Part shown: in pieces, positions 1 through 6,685 of the stretch
How positions within the stretch are numbered: the first letter of the stretch is position 1
Layout of the letters: every line of letters begins with the position of its first letter
DNA from: Lachnospiraceae bacterium UBA3863
Lineage (GTDB): Bacteria; Bacillota; Clostridia; Lachnospirales; Lachnospiraceae
Assembly (NCBI GenBank): GCA_002392385.1
Contig: DGGX01000216.1
Coordinates: forward strand, 1 to 8,528
DNA: 8,528 nucleotides
Direction of reading: 5' to 3'
Notes under the pieces: model-generated
Databases searched by the model: none
What the model was told of the DNA's origin: nothing
What the model saw: only the letters and a program-made list of their open reading frames with translations
Program-made: the position numbers and the translations under genes

Positions 1-771
1 GTGGTGCTGAGCCTGGACGGCCGGAAGGAAGTGAATGACCGCTTCCGGGTGGACAGGAAGGGCCGGGGCAGCTATGACCTGATCGTGCCTAAATTCAAGA
101 AGCTGGTCGAGGCCCGTCAGGGCCGCGGCTACTATATGCGCGGGACCTTCACCCATTTCAATACAGACTTTACGGAAGATATTTTCCACATGGCGGACGA
201 TCTCGGCTTCACGGAGCTGAGCATGGAGCCGGTGGTCACCGATCCCTCCTCCCCGTCGGCCCTGACCGAGGAGGATCTGCCCATTCTCTTCGAACAGTAT
301 GAGAAGCTGGCGGTGGATATGATCCGCAGAGAGAAGGAGGGCAGGCCGATCACTTTCTACCATTATATGATCGACCTCACCCACGGCCCCTGCATCTATA
401 AGCGGGTGACCGGCTGCGGGAGCGGAACGGAGTATATGGCGGTGACGGCCCAGGGAGATCTCTATCCCTGCCACCAGTTCGTGGGAGATGACCAGTTCAA
501 GCTGGGCAATGTGTGGGACGGCGTGACGGAGACCTCCGTCAGGGACACCTTCAAGCTCTGCAACGTCTATTCCAGAACGGAATGCGCGGACTGCTGGGCC
601 AGACTCTATTGTTCGGGCGGCTGCGCGGCCAATGCCTACCACGCCTCCGGAGATATTCGCGGGATCTATCCATACGGGTGCGAGCTCTTCAAGAAGCGCA
701 TCGAATGCGCCCTTATGATGAAAGCAGCTCTCCAGACCCCTGCGGAGGAGCAGGCGCCTGCGAAGAGCTGA
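1..771 (+). CDS. scfB: SCIFF peptide radical SAM maturase, C-terminal part (5' truncated)
   Basis: This is the C-terminal 256 residues of a radical SAM/SPASM enzyme. Such enzymes install thioether cross-links in the small Cys-rich SCIFF peptide (ScfA) of Clostridia. The reading frame is already open at base 1 and begins inside a conserved segment (VVLSLDGRKEVNDR), so the GTG there is not the start; family members are about 450 aa. The N-terminal CX3CX2C cluster lies outside the window. The SPASM region is intact: Cys at residues 131, 139, 157, 187, 195, 198, 204, 208, 227 and 236, including CGSG at 139-142, CADC at 195-198 and CSGGC at 204-208, which would hold auxiliary Fe-S clusters. The end of the protein (GCELFKKRIECA) is typical of SCIFF maturases as I know them. 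The precursor gene scfA would be expected just upstream, off the window. No clear terminator follows; the convergent regulator gene ends 38 bp downstream. Confidence 0.87.
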   Translation: MVLSLDGRKEVNDRFRVDRKGRGSYDLIVPKFKKLVEARQGRGYYMRGTFTHFNTDFTEDIFHMADDLGFTELSMEPVVTDPSSPSALTEEDLPILFEQYEKLAVDMIRREKEGRPITFYHYMIDLTHGPCIYKRVTGCGSGTEYMAVTAQGDLYPCHQFVGDDQFKLGNVWDGVTETSVRDTFKLCNVYSRTECADCWARLYCSGGCAANAYHASGDIRGIYPYGCELFKKRIECALMMKAALQTPAEEQAPAKS

Positions 772-808
772 GATCAGGAATAATAGTACAGAAGCGGACG
801 CGGCCGTC

Positions 809-1054
809 TCATTCGGGACTGTCCTGTCCGGACGGCTGCGGGGTGCGGACATCGGTCAGTCCGCAGATATAATCGGTGGTCACACCGTAGAAGGCGGCGA
901 GCTTCACGAGGATGGAAGCCTGCATACGCACCTTGCCCTGTTCATAATCTGAATATGTCTGCTGAGAGATGTGAAGATAGTCCGCGACAGCCTGCTGTGT
1001 GAGCCTGCCCTCTCTGCGGAGTCTTTTGATACGGCTGATATAAGAAGAACACAT
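809..1054 (-). CDS. XRE-family helix-turn-helix transcriptional regulator, small
   Basis: This 81-aa protein is almost entirely one Cro/C1-type helix-turn-helix domain. The HTH spans about residues 19-38 (TQQAVADYLHISQQTYSDYE), and the domain closes with the common TDYICGLTD motif at 60-68. A longer reading from 1129 is open, but the ATG at 1054 is chosen because GGAG sits 7 nt upstream on the minus strand and the protein then starts directly at the domain. The residues after 70 are a short polar tail with no recognisable domain. Proteins of this kind usually bind an operator as dimers, often at their own promoter; here that would be the divergent region shared with the ylmH-like gene, which is inference. 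No toxin partner or phage gene is visible beside it, so neither a toxin-antitoxin nor a prophage role is supported. The target is unknown. Confidence 0.85.
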   Translation of the reverse strand: MCSSYISRIKRLRREGRLTQQAVADYLHISQQTYSDYEQGKVRMQASILVKLAAFYGVTTDYICGLTDVRTPQPSGQDSPE

Positions 1055-1205
1055 ACTTCTTCTCCTTCCAGCTTGAGTGCTGCGATGGTGTGGAAATAAT
1101 CTGCTGTGGGGAGACAATGCCGCGCGCATCAGCCATTTATAACAGTTGCCGTGGGCTAACTTATATTCTATCGCATCAGCGCACAGAAGGGAAGAGACGG
1201 ATATT
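1055..1205. promoter_or_regulatory. Divergent intergenic region with candidate promoters
   Basis: This gap separates the leftward XRE gene from the rightward ylmH-like gene. On the minus strand, bases 1136-1144 read TGTTATAAA, an extended -10-like box that would give the XRE gene a leader of roughly 75 nt. On the plus strand, TATATT at 1162-1167 is a possible -10 for the ylmH run, but no good -35 lies at the right distance. The two boxes are about 20 bp apart, so a regulator bound here could affect both genes. Box matching by eye only. Confidence 0.35.
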
Positions 1206-1973
1206 ATGGAAGACAGGGATATACTCAGGGGCAGGATCCGCGACCTGGCCGCCAGGACCCGGAACGGGGATTATCCCACCAGGACCCCCTTCCTCTCTCT
1301 TGAGGAGCAGTCCCAGGCCCTGCAGCTTCTGAAGAGCCCGGAGATGGCGGGCACCCGGTGTCTGCTGGCCGGCGGATATCCGGAGGCCGACCGGCAGGTG
1401 ATGGTCTTTCTCCCTTCCTGGATGGAAGAGGAGGATTTCGCCCCGGACAGTGTGATCACCTGTCTGCGGGTCAGGCCCCGCAGCGCCAGGTTCACGGATC
1501 ATCCCGGTCACAGGGACTTTCTGGGCGCCCTGATGCATCTGGGCATCACCCGGGAGGTGGTCGGGGACATCGTGACGGACGAGGAGGGCGCCTATATCCT
1601 GGTGCTGGCGGAGATGGCGGAGACCATCGCCGGGGATCTCACCAGGGTCAGGCACACCGCCGTGACGGCGGAGGCGGTGCCACTGTCGGACTGCAGCGGC
1701 GCCCAGAGAAGAGAGAGCGTGGCGGGCAGCATCGCCTCGGAAAGGATCGACGCCCTGATCGGAATGGTCTTCCGCCTCTCCCGGTCATCGGCCAGAGAAC
1801 GCGTTGAGGAGGAGATGGTCTACGCCGGCGGGCGTCTGGTGACCAGCGCCTCCTATACCCCGCACCCGGGTGAGCGGATCAGTGTCCGCGGACTGGGCAA
1901 GTTCATCTACCTGGGGACGGAGGGCAATACGAAGAAGGGAAGACTTATCGCCAGGGCGGAGCGGCTTGTGTGA
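1206..1973 (+). CDS. ylmH: YlmH-family S4-domain RNA-binding protein
   Basis: This 255-aa protein matches the YlmH family, which is about 250-260 aa long. Its N-terminal alpha/beta domain carries the family signature HRDFLGALMHLGITREVVGD at residues 102-121. Its C-terminal S4 RNA-binding domain spans about 178-235 (SERIDALIGMVFRLSRSSAR onward, then GERISVRGLGKF). S4 domains bind structured RNA, typically rRNA. Bacillus YlmH has been linked to ribosome-associated quality control of stalled 50S subunits; whether that holds here is inference. The ATG at 1206 is chosen over an upstream in-frame ATG at 1146 because similarity starts at MEDRDILRG; a purine-rich AGAAGGGAAGAG lies upstream, though somewhat far. 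In many Firmicutes ylmH sits in the ylmE-F-G-H-divIVA cluster next to division genes. Here no such neighbour is present, and the next gene, 86 bp downstream, is trpS. Confidence 0.85.
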   Translation: MEDRDILRGRIRDLAARTRNGDYPTRTPFLSLEEQSQALQLLKSPEMAGTRCLLAGGYPEADRQVMVFLPSWMEEEDFAPDSVITCLRVRPRSARFTDHPGHRDFLGALMHLGITREVVGDIVTDEEGAYILVLAEMAETIAGDLTRVRHTAVTAEAVPLSDCSGAQRRESVAGSIASERIDALIGMVFRLSRSSARERVEEEMVYAGGRLVTSASYTPHPGERISVRGLGKFIYLGTEGNTKKGRLIARAERLV

Positions 1974-2017
1974 AGACGCCCGCGGTGGTAAGCTGATACA
2001 AAGACAGGCAATCATCA

Positions 2018-2033
2018 GCGGACAGGGGTCCGC
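2018..2033 (+). other. Short perfect hairpin upstream of trpS
   Basis: GCGGAC-AGGG-GTCCGC forms a perfect 6-bp stem with a 4-nt loop between the ylmH-like stop and the trpS start. No T-run follows, so it is not an intrinsic terminator. It ends about 10 nt before the purine-rich ribosome-binding region (2042-2051) and could modestly affect initiation or mRNA stability. No function can be shown from sequence alone. Confidence 0.3.
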
Positions 2034-2059
2034 GGACAGAAAGAGGAAGAGTACCAACT

Positions 2060-3196
2060 ATGGCCAAGATCATTCTTACGGGCGACAGGCCCACGGGCAG
2101 ACTGCACATCGGACATTATGTCGGCTCCCTGCGCAGGAGAGTCCAGCTGCAGAACACGGGAGACTTTGACGAGATCTATATCATGATCGCGGACGCGCAG
2201 GCGCTGACCGACAACATGGAGAACCCTGAGAAGGTCAGGGAGAACATTGTGGAAGTGGCGCTGGATTATCTGTCGGCCGGCCTGGATCCCGCCAGGTCCA
2301 GCCTCTTCATCCAGTCGCAGATCCCGGAGCTCACGGAGCTCTCCTTCTACTATATGAATCTGGTGACGGTGGCCAGGCTGCAGCGCAACCCCACGGTCAA
2401 GAGCGAGATCCAGATGCGGAATTTCGAGAACAGCATCCCGGTGGGATTCTTCACCTACCCCATCAGCCAGGCGGCGGACATCACGGCCTTCAAGGCGACC
2501 ACGGTGCCGGTGGGCGAGGACCAGGAGCCCATGATCGAGCAGACCCGCGAGATCGTCCGGAAATTCAACTACGTCTACGGCGAGACCCTGGTGGAGCCGG
2601 AGATCCTGCTGCCGGACAATGAGGCCAGCATGCGCCTGCCCGGCACGGACGGCCAGGCCAAGATGAGCAAGTCCCTGGGCAACTGCATCTATCTCTCCGA
2701 CGACGCGGCCACGGTGAAGAAAAAGGTCATGAGCATGTTCACCGATCCCGGCCATCTGCAGATCTCCGATCCCGGCAAGGTGGAGGGCAACACCGTCTTC
2801 ACCTATCTGGACGCTTTCAGCACCAAGGCCCATTTCGAGGAGTATCTGCCGGAGTACCAGGATCTGGAGGAGCTGAAGGCCCATTACCGCCGCGGCGGTC
2901 TGGGCGACGTGAAGGTCAAGAAGTTCCTCAACAACGTTCTCCAGGAGACCCTGGAGCCCATCCGTCAGCGCAGGGCCCAGTATGAGAAGGATATCCCCTA
3001 CGTCTACGAGGTCCTTAAGAAGGGGAGCGAGACGGCCGAGAACAAGGCGGCGCAGACCCTCTCTGAGGTCCGGCGCGCCATGCGGATCGATTATTTCGAC
3101 GACGAGGAGCTGATCCGGCGTCAGCAGCAGGCATTCAATGAACGTAAGGCCCGTGAAGTGGAAGGCAGAAGAAGGGGGCGCGGAGGCAGAAAATGA
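2060..3196 (+). CDS. trpS: Tryptophanyl-tRNA synthetase
   Basis: This class Ic aminoacyl-tRNA synthetase charges tRNA-Trp with tryptophan using ATP, in the cytoplasm. The HIGH signature is at residues 16-19 within [17 protein letters not shown], and the KMSKS loop is at 201-205 ([10 protein letters not shown]). Other family segments are [16 protein letters not shown] (126-141) and [17 protein letters not shown] (149-165), which help bind ATP and tryptophan. The sequence resembles the TrpRS type of streptococci and Clostridia, which as I recall is about 340 aa. This protein is 378 aa, and the excess is a C-terminal tail (347-378) ending in a strongly basic Arg/Gly run. AGAGGAAGAG at 2042-2051 serves as the ribosome-binding region. 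The stop overlaps the next gene's start as ATGA. No T-box leader is visible in the 86-bp upstream gap, although Firmicute trpS genes are often T-box controlled, so it is probably transcribed with the ylmH-like gene. Confidence 0.96.
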   Translation: MAKIILTGDRPTGRLHIGHYVGSLRRRVQLQNTGDFDEIYIMIADAQALTDNMENPEKVRENIVEVALDYLSAGLDPARSSLFIQSQIPELTELSFYYMNLVTVARLQRNPTVKSEIQMRNFENSIPVGFFTYPISQAADITAFKATTVPVGEDQEPMIEQTREIVRKFNYVYGETLVEPEILLPDNEASMRLPGTDGQAKMSKSLGNCIYLSDDAATVKKKVMSMFTDPGHLQISDPGKVEGNTVFTYLDAFSTKAHFEEYLPEYQDLEELKAHYRRGGLGDVKVKKFLNNVLQETLEPIRQRRAQYEKDIPYVYEVLKKGSETAENKAAQTLSEVRRAMRIDYFDDEELIRRQQQAFNERKAREVEGRRRGRGGRK

Positions 3197-4419
3197 ACTA
3201 CCAAGAGGCTAGAAGCAAACTGGAACAGTACGGACAGCTTCATGTACTCCGTTTCTACGACGAACTGAACGATGACCAGAAGGAGGCCCTTCTGGCGCAG
3301 ATCGAGGCCACGGATTTCTCCATCCTGCACTATGTGGACAATCCCCACGAAGGCCTCTCCTTCGGCAAGATCACACCCCTCGGCGCCATGGAGCTGCCGG
3401 AGATCGAAGCCCGGAGAGAGGAGTTCACACAGGCCGGTCTGGAGGCCATCCGCGAAGGCAAGGTGGCAGCCGTGCTCCTGGCGGGCGGCATGGGCACCCG
3501 TCTGGGTTCCTCCGATCCCAAGTGCATGTATGACATCGGCCTCACCAGGCCCGTCTATATCATGCAGCGCCTGATCGAGAACCTGACCGAGGTGACGGAC
3601 CAGGCCGGGGTCAGCATCCCGCTTTTCATCATGACCAGCGAGAAGAACCACGACAAGACCGTGGCCTTCATGCAGGCCCATGACTGCTTCGGCTACGATG
3701 CCTCGAAGATCCGCTACTTCGTGCAGGAGATGGCCCCCGCCGCGGACCGCGGCGGCAAGGTCTTCATGGAAGCCAGGGACAGGATCTGCACGTCGCCCAA
3801 CGGCAACGGCGGCTGGTTCCTCTCTATGAAAAAAGCGGGTCTCCTGGATGTCCTCCACGAAGAGGGCATCCAGTGGCTCAATATCTTCGCCGTGGACAAT
3901 GTCCTGCAGCGGATCTGCGATCCCTGCTTCGTCGGCGCCACCCTTAAAAGCGGCTGCGCGGCCGGCGCCAAGGTGGTCCGGAAGGCCTTCCGCGAGGAGA
4001 AGGTGGGAGCCATCTGCCTGGAGGACGGAAGACCCTCTGTCGTGGAATATTACGATATGACACCGGAGCTGCTGGCGGCTAATAACGAAAAGGGCGAGCC
4101 GGCCTACAATTTCGGCGTGATCATGAACTACCTCTTCAGAGAGGCTGACCTGGAGCGCATCGTGGATGAGATCCTTCCTGTCCATGTGGTGGAGAAGAAG
4201 ATCGAGCACATCGATGATAACGGCCAGCCCGTCCATCCCGCTGAGCCCTGCGGCGTCAAGTTCGAACAGCTGGTGGTGGATATGGTCCGCGAGCTCAGCA
4301 CCTGCCTGCCCTTCGAGGTCGTCAGGGAGAAGGAGTTCGCCCCCATCAAAAATCCCACAGGCGTGGATTCCGTGGAATCGGCCCGTGCCCTGTGCCTGCA
4401 GAACGGTATCGTCCTGTAA
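3193..4419 (+). CDS. UDPGP-family UDP-sugar pyrophosphorylase (UAP1-like)
   Basis: This 408-aa protein belongs to the UDPGP family, the eukaryote-like uridylyltransferases that join UTP and a sugar-1-phosphate to give UDP-sugar and pyrophosphate. The nucleotide-binding loop [11 protein letters not shown] is at residues 95-105, followed by [10 protein letters not shown] (108-117), in which Lys110 corresponds to the conserved PKxMYD lysine. Further UAP1-like motifs are SPNGNGGWF (201-209), FAVDNVL (232-238, the UDP-sugar-binding VDN), [11 protein letters not shown] (305-315) and [10 protein letters not shown] (378-387). The motifs sit closer to UDP-N-acetylhexosamine pyrophosphorylase than to the bacterial GalU or GlmU types, so UDP-GlcNAc or UDP-GalNAc is the likely product. 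UDP-glucose cannot be excluded. The start overlaps the trpS stop (ATGA), with GGAGG at 3182-3186, six nucleotides upstream and inside the trpS coding region, which suggests translational coupling. Confidence 0.87.
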   Translation: MNYQEARSKLEQYGQLHVLRFYDELNDDQKEALLAQIEATDFSILHYVDNPHEGLSFGKITPLGAMELPEIEARREEFTQAGLEAIREGKVAAVLLAGGMGTRLGSSDPKCMYDIGLTRPVYIMQRLIENLTEVTDQAGVSIPLFIMTSEKNHDKTVAFMQAHDCFGYDASKIRYFVQEMAPAADRGGKVFMEARDRICTSPNGNGGWFLSMKKAGLLDVLHEEGIQWLNIFAVDNVLQRICDPCFVGATLKSGCAAGAKVVRKAFREEKVGAICLEDGRPSVVEYYDMTPELLAANNEKGEPAYNFGVIMNYLFREADLERIVDEILPVHVVEKKIEHIDDNGQPVHPAEPCGVKFEQLVVDMVRELSTCLPFEVVREKEFAPIKNPTGVDSVESARALCLQNGIVL

Positions 4420-4438
4420 GAATACCCTGTAAGAACAG
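4413..4438 (+). repeat. Tandem 13-bp direct repeat across a stop codon
   Basis: Two adjacent 13-bp units, CCTGTAAGAATAC and CCTGTAAGAACAG, agree at 11 of 13 positions. The first contains the TAA stop of the pyrophosphorylase gene (4417-4419). The second puts another TAA in a different frame just downstream. This looks like a small tandem duplication. A regulatory role is not evident. Confidence 0.7.
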
Positions 4439-4461
4439 ACGCGGACGGAGCGAGGACGATT

Positions 4462-4728
4462 ATGTTCAGAATGTGGATCAGAGAATTCCGTGACAACCAT
4501 CTGCTGCGGGATACCGTGGTGGAGGACGATTCCCGGGATACCCGGACACACAAGGTCATGCGCGCCCTGCAGGAGGGCTGCAATCGCCTGGATCTGGCGG
4601 TCCCCCTGTGGCTGGACGCCACGGTGAAGGATTTCCAGCGGCATGCCCGCTGCCGTTTCACCCCGGATGCCTTCGTGGAGTCGGTGGATTTCGACTATCT
4701 GGAGCTGTGGCTCATCGAAGAAGACTGA
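4462..4728 (+). CDS. Small conserved-looking protein of unknown function
   Basis: This 88-aa protein lies 42 bp after the pyrophosphorylase gene, in the same direction, with GAGGA at 4452-4456 as a well-placed ribosome-binding site. It has no signal peptide or membrane segment. The N-terminus is mixed-charge (MFRMWIREFRDNHLLRDTVV), a DTRTHKVMRAL segment follows at 26-36, an aromatic stretch VPLWLDATVKDFQRH lies at 47-61, and the acidic C-terminus ends in VDFDYLELWLIEED. I recall similar short proteins in Clostridia (with DTRTHK and FDYLE segments), but I know of no assigned function. The position suggests cotranscription with trpS and the pyrophosphorylase. A cytosolic accessory protein is plausible; nothing more specific can be supported. 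Confidence 0.75.
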   Translation: MFRMWIREFRDNHLLRDTVVEDDSRDTRTHKVMRALQEGCNRLDLAVPLWLDATVKDFQRHARCRFTPDAFVESVDFDYLELWLIEED

Positions 4729-4755
4729 TTCTTCACTCTTTCATCAGAGTTTTAT
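4717..4755 (+). terminator. Weak candidate terminator region after the trpS run
   Basis: Two small inverted repeats follow each other around the stop of the 88-aa gene: GAAGAA/TTCTTC (4717-4722 and 4729-4734) and ACTCT/AGAGT (4735-4739 and 4746-4750). The second is followed by TTTAT. Both stems are short and A/T-leaning, so termination would be inefficient at best. Confidence 0.25.
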
Positions 4756-4779
4756 CACAGAATGAACACATTTTCTCTC

Positions 4780-4785
4780 TATACT
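4780..4785 (+). promoter_or_regulatory. Candidate -10 box for the htrA-clpX-like pair
   Basis: TATACT matches the sigma-A -10 consensus at five of six positions and lies 82 bp before the htrA-like start. No convincing TTGACA-like -35 sits 16-18 bp upstream, so an activator or another sigma factor may be involved. The box falls between short inverted arms ACACA (4766-4770) and TGTGT (4785-4789), which could form an operator. No CIRCE-type heat-shock element is present. Confidence 0.45.
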
Positions 4786-4804
4786 GTGTATCAGTGACAG
4801 TGAG

Positions 4805-4849
4805 CAGGACGGGTGTCCGGTCACGGAAGGCCGGCATCCGTCCTGTTTT
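4805..4849 (+). promoter_or_regulatory. Terminator-like hairpin in the htrA-like leader
   Basis: CAGGACGGGTG (4805-4815) pairs with CATCCGTCCTG (4835-4845) over 11 bp with one G-U pair. After one bulged T, CCGG pairs with CCGG (4817-4820 and 4831-4834) around a 10-nt loop, and TTTT follows. It lies downstream of the TATACT box and ends just before the AAAGGAAG ribosome-binding site (4853-4860). It may be the terminator of the upstream genes or a leader attenuator for htrA-clpX. The T-run is short. Confidence 0.55.
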
Positions 4850-4867
4850 GAGAAAGGAAGCTGCATC

Positions 4868-6685
4868 ATGACAGATGAGAGAGATGAAAGAAATGAAATG
4901 CCGGAGAATGACCGGAGAAACACATGGATGAGACCTGAAGATATCCGCACGCCCGGCGGCGGATTATTCGGGGAGGACGCATATGACGGAACAGACTTCG
5001 CGGAGAAGGCCCCCGACCAGGAGACAGCGCCCGAAGCGGAGGCCATATCTGACGGGACGGCCGAGGGGGAGACAGTGACCCCGGAGGAACCCGCCCAGGA
5101 AACAGCCGGTCCCGGCGAGTATACCTTCACGGGAACGGATGCCTATTACGGAGAACCCGGACAGGGAAGCGGCTACACCTACGGCGGCAGCCTCCGCTAT
5201 GAGGATGACGACCGTTACGGCACCAGGTCCGCCAACGCCGGTGCCACTCAGAAGGACAGTTCCCGCAGGCGACGCGGAGGCAGAGCGGTATTCGCCGTGC
5301 TGCTGGCCGCCATATTCGGTCTCTGCGCAGGTCTGGGCGCCTGGGGCGCCGGGGCTCTTCTCAAGAGCCAGGACAGCCAGAGCGCGTCCGTGACCGAAGC
5401 CCGGGAGCCTGAAAAGGAGGCTGTCCCGGAGACCCAGGACAAGGAACAGGCCAAGACCACGGAAGAGGTGGAGGCCCCTCAGTTCGTCACCGGCAACAGC
5501 ACGGTCCCGTCCACCCAGATCAGTGAAGTGGCGGAATTCGTGATGCCATCCATCGTGTCCGTCTATAACAATTACATCGCGGAGCAGTACTATTTCGGCC
5601 ACACCTATCAGCAGTCCGCCGTCTCCACCGGTTCCGGCATCATCATTGCCGCCACCGATTCGGAACTCCTCATCGCCACCAACAACCACGTGGTGGAGGG
5701 ATCGGAGAGCCTGAAGGTAAGGTTCGTCGATGAAACGGAGGCCGAGGCCAATCTCAAGGGCACGGACGCGGCCAATGACCTGGCCGTCATCGCCGTCTCC
5801 ATGGACAGCCTCAGCCAGGAAACGCGGGATGCCATCACGGTGGCCACGCTGGGAAGCTCTGAGACGCTCAAGGTGGGACAGGACGCCATCGCCATCGGCA
5901 ATGCCCTGGGCTACGGCCAGTCCGTGACCAGAGGCATCATCAGCGCCGTCAACCGCCAGATCAATACGGAGGACGGTATCACCGGCACCTTCATCCAGAC
6001 AGACGCGGCGATCAACCCCGGCAATTCGGGCGGAGCCCTTGTCAATATCAACGGTGAAGTGATCGGTATCAATTCCAGCAAGATCGGCGGCTCCACGGTG
6101 GAAGGCATGGGATTCGCCATTCCGATCTCGGAGGCCATGCCCATCATCGAGAACCTGATGAACCGGCAGACCAGGATGAAGGTGGCCGCCGATTCCCAGG
6201 GTACCCTGGGCATCAGCGGAACGACGGTCAATGAGGAGACCCAGAGATACTACGGCATGCCCGGCGGCGTGTATGTGGCCCAGATCCTGGAGGGCGGCGC
6301 CGCGGAGGAATCTGATCTGCAGAAGGGCGATATCATCACCAGTATCGACGATACCGAGGTCACTTCCATGGATGCTCTCAAGAAGCAGCTGGAGTACTAT
6401 GAGGCCGGGACGACCGTGACACTGACGGTCATGCGCATGCAGGAGAACGGCGAGTACAAGCAGACACAGATCGACCTGACGCTGGGCACCCAGGCCATTC
6501 TGACCGAGCAGACCGAGGAAGGCAGAACACAGGAGAAGCAGGAAGAAGGGTCCGCCGGGGACGGCAGCCTCTTCGAGGGCCAGCGCCCGGACACGGGACG
6601 CGGTTTTGACTTCTCTACAGAAGGCGAAGGACCTGATTTCAGCTGGCCCTTCGGCAACACTGAAGAGGATGAGGGAGACAGATGA
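4868..6685 (+). CDS. htrA: HtrA/DegP-like membrane-anchored serine protease with PDZ domain
   Basis: This 605-aa S1C protease would degrade or refold damaged proteins on the outer face of the membrane. Residues 1-135 form a long, acidic, low-complexity cytoplasmic region. A basic RRRRGGR (133-139) precedes a single transmembrane segment at about 140-165, giving an N-in, protease-out topology. A Glu/Lys-rich linker (about 175-205) leads to the trypsin-like domain. The catalytic triad is His274 (TNNHVVEG), Asp304 (NDLAVIAV) and Ser387 (NPGNSGGAL). One PDZ domain covers about 445-540, with GGVYVAQILEGGAAEESDLQ and KGDIITSID. The last 60 residues are an acidic, glycine-rich tail. Cytosolic extensions of this length are unusual next to Bacillus HtrA, though long N-termini occur in Clostridia. 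AAAGGAAG lies 7 nt before the ATG. The stop overlaps the next start (ATGA), tying expression to the ClpX-like gene. Confidence 0.93.
   Translation: MTDERDERNEMPENDRRNTWMRPEDIRTPGGGLFGEDAYDGTDFAEKAPDQETAPEAEAISDGTAEGETVTPEEPAQETAGPGEYTFTGTDAYYGEPGQGSGYTYGGSLRYEDDDRYGTRSANAGATQKDSSRRRRGGRAVFAVLLAAIFGLCAGLGAWGAGALLKSQDSQSASVTEAREPEKEAVPETQDKEQAKTTEEVEAPQFVTGNSTVPSTQISEVAEFVMPSIVSVYNNYIAEQYYFGHTYQQSAVSTGSGIIIAATDSELLIATNNHVVEGSESLKVRFVDETEAEANLKGTDAANDLAVIAVSMDSLSQETRDAITVATLGSSETLKVGQDAIAIGNALGYGQSVTRGIISAVNRQINTEDGITGTFIQTDAAINPGNSGGALVNINGEVIGINSSKIGGSTVEGMGFAIPISEAMPIIENLMNRQTRMKVAADSQGTLGISGTTVNEETQRYYGMPGGVYVAQILEGGAAEESDLQKGDIITSIDDTEVTSMDALKKQLEYYEAGTTVTLTVMRMQENGEYKQTQIDLTLGTQAILTEQTEEGRTQEKQEEGSAGDGSLFEGQRPDTGRGFDFSTEGEGPDFSWPFGNTEEDEGDR

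Noticed and set aside
809..1129. Longer 106-aa start for the XRE regulator
   Set aside because: The 25 extra residues are basic and low-complexity. The downstream ATG at 1054 has a well-placed GGAG and begins directly at the HTH domain.
1974..2059. T-box leader for trpS, suggested by GCGGTGGTA near 1986
   Set aside because: The gap is only 86 bp and the match lies just after the previous stop. There is no room for stem I with a Trp specifier codon, and no terminator/antiterminator pair is seen.
2015..2884. Open frame of 289 codons on the minus strand
   Set aside because: It is the mirror of trpS, whose HIGH and KMSKS motifs establish the coding strand.
3121..4644. Long open frame of 507 codons on the minus strand
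   Set aside because: It lies exactly opposite the trpS end and the UAP1-like pyrophosphorylase, which show clear family motifs. Its product is His/Asp/Leu-rich without any domain, as expected from antisense of GC-rich codons.
4729..4867. CIRCE (HrcA) heat-shock operator before the htrA-like gene
   Set aside because: No TTAGCACTC-N9-GAGTGCTAA pattern is present; the only inverted repeats have 5-11-bp arms of unrelated sequence.
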